Source of the DNA: an uncultured Eubacteriales bacterium
GTDB lineage: Bacteria > Bacillota > Clostridia > Oscillospirales > Oscillospiraceae
Assembly: GCA_900554855.1 (NCBI GenBank)
Contig: USIZ01000052.1
Span: 1-8,100 of the forward strand
Reading direction: 5' to 3'
DNA: 8,100 bases
Each line of letters begins with the position of its first letter. The first letter of the stretch is position 1. A program made the position numbers and the translations under genes. The notes beneath the pieces are model-generated. The model saw nothing but the letters and a program-made list of their open reading frames with translations. It was not told the origin of the DNA and did no database searches. Below, piece by piece: positions 5,120-8,100 of the stretch.

Positions 5120-5794
5120 TTACTTTGTCTCGGCCTTCGGCTTCCCCGCCGCCCGGGGCGGCAGACCGGCCAGCTTTCGGGCAGGGTTCATAAGGGTATG
5201 GTAGTAGAGGGCCATGACCCGGCCGCAGAGCAGGACAGTGATGAGGGTGCCAAGGCCGATGCCAATGATCCTGTTGGCAAAGAGCAGGCCGACGCACAGT
5301 GTCAGTACGACGCTGACGGCGTCGCAGAGGTTTTTTGCCAGACCGGTGGCGATGTGGAAGGTGTCCGCCACGGCGCTGACCAGCCCGTCACCGGGGTTGG
5401 GGATGATCTCCATGGTCAGGGTGATGGCCGCGCCGATGCCGGTGAGGAACACAGCGAACACCAGCATGACCAGCCTGCCGGGCAGGGTGGCGGGCTCAAA
5501 GCTCAGCAGGACGCTGAACAGGTTGAGCAGCTGGCTGAACAGCAGAGCCACCAGCAACTGGAGCAGATCCCGCACCCGGGCGTTTTTCCGCCGGAGCAAG
5601 AACTGGATGGCGACGAATGCGGCATAGACCACAAAGGTCATGTTGCCGAAGTTCAGGTGGGCTACCTGGCTGACGGCGTAGCCGATGGAGATGAGAGGGG
5701 ACACGCCCAGATTTGTCTTGGTGTTCAGCGTGATGCCGATGGCCAGCAGCACCATGCCGAAGAGATAGTAAACAATGCGGAATGCTTTTTTCAC
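5120..5794 (-). CDS. YczE/YitT-like (DUF6198) integral membrane protein
   Basis: This 224-residue polytopic membrane protein belongs to the YczE/YyaS/YitT-like group. Five hydrophobic segments are visible, at about 8-24, 48-67, 77-97, 108-129 and 154-190. Family landmarks include GITLNTKTNLGVSPL (20-34), the polar IPNPGDGLV turn (131-139) and GIGLGT (178-183). The C-terminal tail is basic and probably cytoplasmic. The function of the family is not established. Bacillus YczE has been linked to antibiotic (bacillomycin/surfactin-type) production, but that does not transfer safely here. The start is a GTG at 5794 with a weak AAAGAAG-like site. No alternative start exists between it and the upstream MATE stop 28 bases away, so the two genes form an operon and YczE translation may be coupled. 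A substrate-handling link with the exporter is possible but unproven. Confidence 0.85.
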   Translation of the reverse strand: MKKAFRIVYYLFGMVLLAIGITLNTKTNLGVSPLISIGYAVSQVAHLNFGNMTFVVYAAFVAIQFLLRRKNARVRDLLQLLVALLFSQLLNLFSVLLSFEPATLPGRLVMLVFAVFLTGIGAAITLTMEIIPNPGDGLVSAVADTFHIATGLAKNLCDAVSVVLTLCVGLLFANRIIGIGLGTLITVLLCGRVMALYYHTLMNPARKLAGLPPRAAGKPKAETK

Positions 5795-5822
5795 GGGACA
5801 GGACTTCTTTCTGCGATTGCAG

Positions 5823-7205
5823 TTATTTTCCCTCGGCCTCCAGCTTTGCCATATTGCGGAACTCGGCGGCGGCCATGATGATGGCGGCCAGCATGGCGAA
5901 GAAATCCGCGATGGGGGCGGCGAACAGGATGCCGTCGATCCCCCAGAACAGGGGCAGGATCAGAATGAGCGGGATGAGGAAGATCACCTGACGGGTCAGA
6001 GACAGGAACACACCCTTGAGGGGCTTGCCCAGAGAGGTGAAGAAGGTGGAGGTGATGGGCTGCATGAAGTTGGCGAAGGAGAAAAAGCAGAATACGCGGA
6101 AGAAGCGCACGCCGAAGTAGAAGTACTCCTCCGTGCCCTCGCCGAACAGACCCAGGATCTGGCGGGGCAGCAGCTGATAGAGCAGGAAGGAGACCACGCC
6201 CACCACGGCACCGGCGGTGAGGGCCAGCTTATAGGCGCGGCGCACGCGGTCGTAGTTCCGGGCGCCGTAGTTGAAGCTCTCGAGGGGCTGGGAGCCCTGG
6301 CTGATGCCGATGATGATGCCGAAGCAGAGCTGGCTTACCTTCATGACGATGCCGGCCACGGCCAGCGGGATGGCCTCGCCGTAAGCGGACAGGGCGCCGT
6401 AGTGGGTTAGGGAGTTGTTCAGCACGACCTGGGTCACCAGCATGGCCAGCTGGTTGAAGCAGTTGCCCGCGCCGATGGAGGCCGCCCGGGTCAGCGCCTT
6501 CAGCCGGGGGCGCAGATGGTGGAGCCGGAGCGGGACGGTTTTGAAACGGCGGGCCAGATACCAGACCACCAGACAGCCGGAGAAGATCTGGCCGATGATG
6601 GTGGCCAGCGCCGCACCGGCCATGCCCATGTTCAGCACCATGACAAAAACAGCGTCCAGCACGGTGTTGATGATCGCGCCGCTCAGAGAGCAGATCATGG
6701 TCATCTGGGGGCTGCCGTCGGCCCGGATCAGGTGGCCGCCGCCGGTGGTCAGGATCAGAAACGGAAAGCCGAGGGCGGTGATGCGCACATAGCTCTGGGC
6801 GTAGGGGAGCACATCGTCCGGAGAGCCGAAGGCCTTCAATAGGGGCGTCAGGAAGAGCAGGGTGACGGCGCACAGGATCACGCCGCTGGAAAACAGGGCG
6901 ACAGCGGAGGAGCCGATATAGTAAGGGGCCTTCTCCGTCTCGCCCCGGCCCATGGAGAGGTTGAAGGCGGACGCGCCGCCGATGCCGAAGAGCAGAGCCA
7001 GCGCCACGCACATGGTGGTCAGCGGGAAGGCCACGTTGGTGGCCGAGTTGCCCAGAATGCCGACGGACTGGCCGATGAAGAACTGGTCAACGATGTTGTA
7101 GATCGCGCCCACCAGCATGGCGATGATGCTGGGCACCGCGAACTGCACCATGAGCCGCCCTATCGGCGCCTCACCGAGGGGATTTAAGACTTTTTCGTTT
7201 TGCAT
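5823..7205 (-). CDS. MATE-family multidrug/cation efflux protein
   Basis: This 460-residue protein has the typical MATE length and two homologous six-helix halves. It would export organic cations or metabolites in exchange for Na+ or H+ across the cell membrane. The N half opens with the family pattern GRLMVQFAVPSIIAMLVGAI, continuing YNIVDQFFIG. The ALLFGIGGASAFNLSMGRG stretch is characteristic of the MepA-like branch. The C half restarts near ASIGAGNCFNQLAMLVTQVV. ISQGSQPLESFNYGARNYDRVRR is another strongly conserved MATE segment. The ATG at 7205 has AAAGGAG (7211-7217) five bases upstream. It is transcribed leftward from its own strong promoter, with a terminator-like hairpin in the leader, and is followed by the YczE-like gene. 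The substrate cannot be told from sequence. Confidence 0.95.
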   Translation of the reverse strand: MQNEKVLNPLGEAPIGRLMVQFAVPSIIAMLVGAIYNIVDQFFIGQSVGILGNSATNVAFPLTTMCVALALLFGIGGASAFNLSMGRGETEKAPYYIGSSAVALFSSGVILCAVTLLFLTPLLKAFGSPDDVLPYAQSYVRITALGFPFLILTTGGGHLIRADGSPQMTMICSLSGAIINTVLDAVFVMVLNMGMAGAALATIIGQIFSGCLVVWYLARRFKTVPLRLHHLRPRLKALTRAASIGAGNCFNQLAMLVTQVVLNNSLTHYGALSAYGEAIPLAVAGIVMKVSQLCFGIIIGISQGSQPLESFNYGARNYDRVRRAYKLALTAGAVVGVVSFLLYQLLPRQILGLFGEGTEEYFYFGVRFFRVFCFFSFANFMQPITSTFFTSLGKPLKGVFLSLTRQVIFLIPLILILPLFWGIDGILFAAPIADFFAMLAAIIMAAAEFRNMAKLEAEGK

Positions 7206-7221
7206 GGGATCTCCTTTGTGT

Positions 7222-7250
7222 GAAAATCAGCCGTCCGGAGGACGGCTGAT
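7222..7250 (-). promoter_or_regulatory. Terminator-like hairpin in the MATE leader
   Basis: A perfect 11-bp stem (7240-7250 with 7226-7236, loop 7237-7239) is followed on the minus strand by TTTTC. It lies between the promoter and the ribosome site, starting roughly 15 bases after the predicted transcript start and about ten bases before AAAGGAG. It could attenuate transcription or stabilise the 5' end of the mRNA. I see no leader peptide and no clear competing antiterminator. Confidence 0.75.
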
Positions 7251-7272
7251 CGTTTGAAATGCTTACTTTATT

Positions 7273-7301
7273 ATTATAACCCGGCTTCGACAAAATGCCA
7301 A
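7273..7301 (-). promoter_or_regulatory. Promoter of the MATE-YczE operon
   Basis: On the minus strand TTGGCA (7301-7296, five of six) and a perfect TATAAT (7278-7273) are separated by the optimal 17 bases. The start is expected near 7266, giving a leader of about 60 bases that contains the hairpin. Confidence 0.85.
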
Positions 7302-7320
7302 CCGTTCCGGCGGCGGCAAT

Positions 7321-7388
7321 TTAAACGAGAAGTGGGAGAAAATCGCGGCCTGAAGTGAGAAAAATCCACAAATTTCGATGCGCAGGAC
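7321..7388. other. Unassigned intergenic DNA between divergent units
   Basis: This stretch separates the leftward MATE promoter from the rightward ppk1 control region. It is purine-rich on the plus strand. I see no open frame with a ribosome site, no strong hairpin and no promoter in it. Confidence 0.6.
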
Positions 7389-7416
7389 TTAACATTGATT
7401 TAACGAACATTTTGGT
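7389..7416 (+). promoter_or_regulatory. PhoP-box-like direct repeats upstream of ppk1
   Basis: TTAACA (7389-7394), TTAACG (7400-7405) and a poor third copy TTTGGT (7411-7416) recur with 11-base periodicity (five-base spacers). This matches the known Bacillus PhoP box of TT(A/T/C)ACA repeats. The two good copies lie about 45-62 bases before the predicted ppk1 transcript start, a plausible activator position. Control by phosphate is inference from the motif and the gene. Confidence 0.45.
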
Positions 7417-7435
7417 TTTCCTCGCAGACGGCTTT

Positions 7436-7444
7436 TGGTATAAT
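7436..7444 (+). promoter_or_regulatory. Extended -10 promoter of ppk1
   Basis: TGGTATAAT gives a perfect -10 (7439-7444) with the TGn extension. No good -35 lies 17 bases upstream (TTTTCC at best). This fits an extended -10 or activator-dependent promoter. The start is near 7451. Confidence 0.7.
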
Positions 7445-7479
7445 AAGGGTGATTATGCGGGGTGGGAGCAGATGATCCA

Positions 7480-7500
7480 GCCTTCCCCTTGAGGGGAAGC
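7480..7500. repeat. Dispersed hairpin repeat, copy 2 (inverted)
   Basis: CTTCCCCTTGAGGGGAAG (7482-7499) forms a 7-bp stem with a TTGA loop. It is identical to the reverse complement of 29-46 at the left edge, and the identity extends three bases to one side (AGC). The second GGCCC hairpin and closing stem of copy 1 are missing. This copy lies inside the predicted 5' leader of ppk1. Confidence 0.6.
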
Positions 7501-7539
7501 CTTTGACGGGGTGCAGTAATTGAAAGCGAGGGGAACGCG

Positions 7540-8100
7540 ATGGAAAAAAAGAAAACACGAAAGCGCGGCGGCGTTCCCCGGGCGACGCTGATGCAGAGAA
7601 TCCGATTTTTGCTGTTCGGCTACGAGGCGCTGGACTGGAAGAAAACGAAGCGGAAGATCAAGAAGGTCAAAAAGACGAGGAGGATCTCTATGGGTAAAAA
7701 GTGCTACACCAACCGGGAGCTTTCCTGGCTGCAATTCAATGAGCGGGTGCTCAATGAGGCGGGCAACCCGGCGGTGCCGCTGGCGGAGCGGCTCAGCTTT
7801 GCCGCCATCTATCAGTCCAATCTGGACGAGTTCTTTATGGTGCGGGTGGGCACGCTGATGGCTCAGATCTCCGCCGGAGACGACGAGCGGGACAACAAGA
7901 CCAACATGACCGCCAAGGAGCAGGTGGCCGCCATCGTGAAGCGCACCGCCGAGCTGGAGGAGAAAAAGGGCCGGGTCTATGAGCAGCTCATGGGCGAGCT
8001 GGAGCCCCACGGCATCCGGCTTATCAATTTCAACAGGCTGTCCAACGAGGAGGGCACCCTGCTGGAGCGCTATTTTGACGCCCAGATCGCCCCGTTCCTG
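7540..8100 (+). CDS. ppk1: Polyphosphate kinase 1, N-terminal part (runs off window)
   Basis: PPK1 reversibly polymerises inorganic polyphosphate from the ATP gamma-phosphate. The visible reading frame contains the PPK N-terminal helical domain: NRELSWLQFNERVL, then LAERLSFAAIYQSNLDEFFMVRVGTL, both family hallmarks. The frame is open to the right edge, so only about a fifth of the usual ~700 residues is seen and the catalytic histidines lie outside. Two in-frame starts compete. The ATG at 7690 has a perfect AGGAGG (7678-7683) six bases upstream and begins one residue before the conserved core (GKKCYTNRE), so it is probably the main start. The ATG at 7540 has GAGGGG (7528-7533) six bases upstream and adds 50 residues, of which 20 are Lys or Arg. 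I annotate the longer frame because both sites look functional. The promoter and PhoP-box-like repeats lie upstream. Confidence 0.93.
   Translation, partial: MEKKKTRKRGGVPRATLMQRIRFLLFGYEALDWKKTKRKIKKVKKTRRISMGKKCYTNRELSWLQFNERVLNEAGNPAVPLAERLSFAAIYQSNLDEFFMVRVGTLMAQISAGDDERDNKTNMTAKEQVAAIVKRTAELEEKKGRVYEQLMGELEPHGIRLINFNRLSNEEGTLLERYFDAQIAPFL

Noticed and set aside
5198..6410. Plus-strand open frames opposite the YczE-like and MATE genes
   Set aside because: They have shadow composition (Glu/Gln/Gly/His-rich) with no family features. The opposite strand encodes clear membrane proteins.
7453..8010. A 185-codon minus-strand open frame opposite ppk1
   Set aside because: It spans the ppk1 promoter leader, a repeat and the conserved PPK coding region. 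The plus strand carries unmistakable PPK motifs.
1..8100. CRISPR arrays, tRNA/rRNA genes, prophage or transposase genes
   Set aside because: I found no regularly spaced repeats, no tRNA-like cloverleaf and no mobile-element proteins. The window reads as core chromosome.

Overview
This window looks like chromosomal DNA from a GC-rich, spore-forming gut Clostridia bacterium, probably order Oscillospirales (relatives of Flavonifractor or Oscillibacter). The basis is an unmistakable spoIIID, Firmicutes-type YkoE/D/C thiamine-precursor transport genes, AGGAGG-like ribosome binding sites, strong intrinsic terminators, and a small hairpin repeat of a kind I associate from memory with these genomes. 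The genus is inference; no rRNA or marker phylogeny is present.

Positions 1-128 hold a dispersed hairpin repeat and a terminator. Positions 129-3962 are one leftward operon. Its parts, in transcription order, are: a sigma-A-type promoter, a TPP riboswitch with a downstream terminator, ykoE (ECF substrate-capture subunit), a THI5/NMT1-domain binding protein with no signal peptide, ykoD (two fused ABC ATPases) and ykoC (ECF transmembrane coupling subunit). The last two gene junctions overlap, so translation is tightly coupled. The layout indicates thiamine-regulated uptake of a thiamine precursor, probably a hydroxymethylpyrimidine-type compound.

Positions 3991-4262 carry what I consider the most interesting element. 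It is an apparent stand-alone leftward structured RNA of about 186 nt, with its own near-consensus promoter, a multi-hairpin fold and a 12-bp terminator stem. A rightward XRE-family regulator gene (4283-4618) is divergent from it. An inverted repeat suited to a dimeric repressor overlaps the RNA's -35 box.

Positions 4656-5035 hold the regulator's terminator, whose T-tract doubles as the -35 element of a predicted sigma-E promoter, followed by spoIIID. Convergent to it is a leftward two-gene unit (5120-7205): a MATE-family efflux protein followed by a YczE/DUF6198-type membrane protein. That unit has a strong promoter and a terminator-like hairpin in its leader.

Positions 7321-7539 are regulatory DNA for ppk1: TTAACA-type direct repeats resembling a PhoP box, an extended -10 promoter, and a second copy of the hairpin repeat inside the leader. 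The 5' part of ppk1 (polyphosphate kinase) runs off the right edge. It has two in-frame starts, the upstream one adding a 50-residue Lys/Arg-rich extension.
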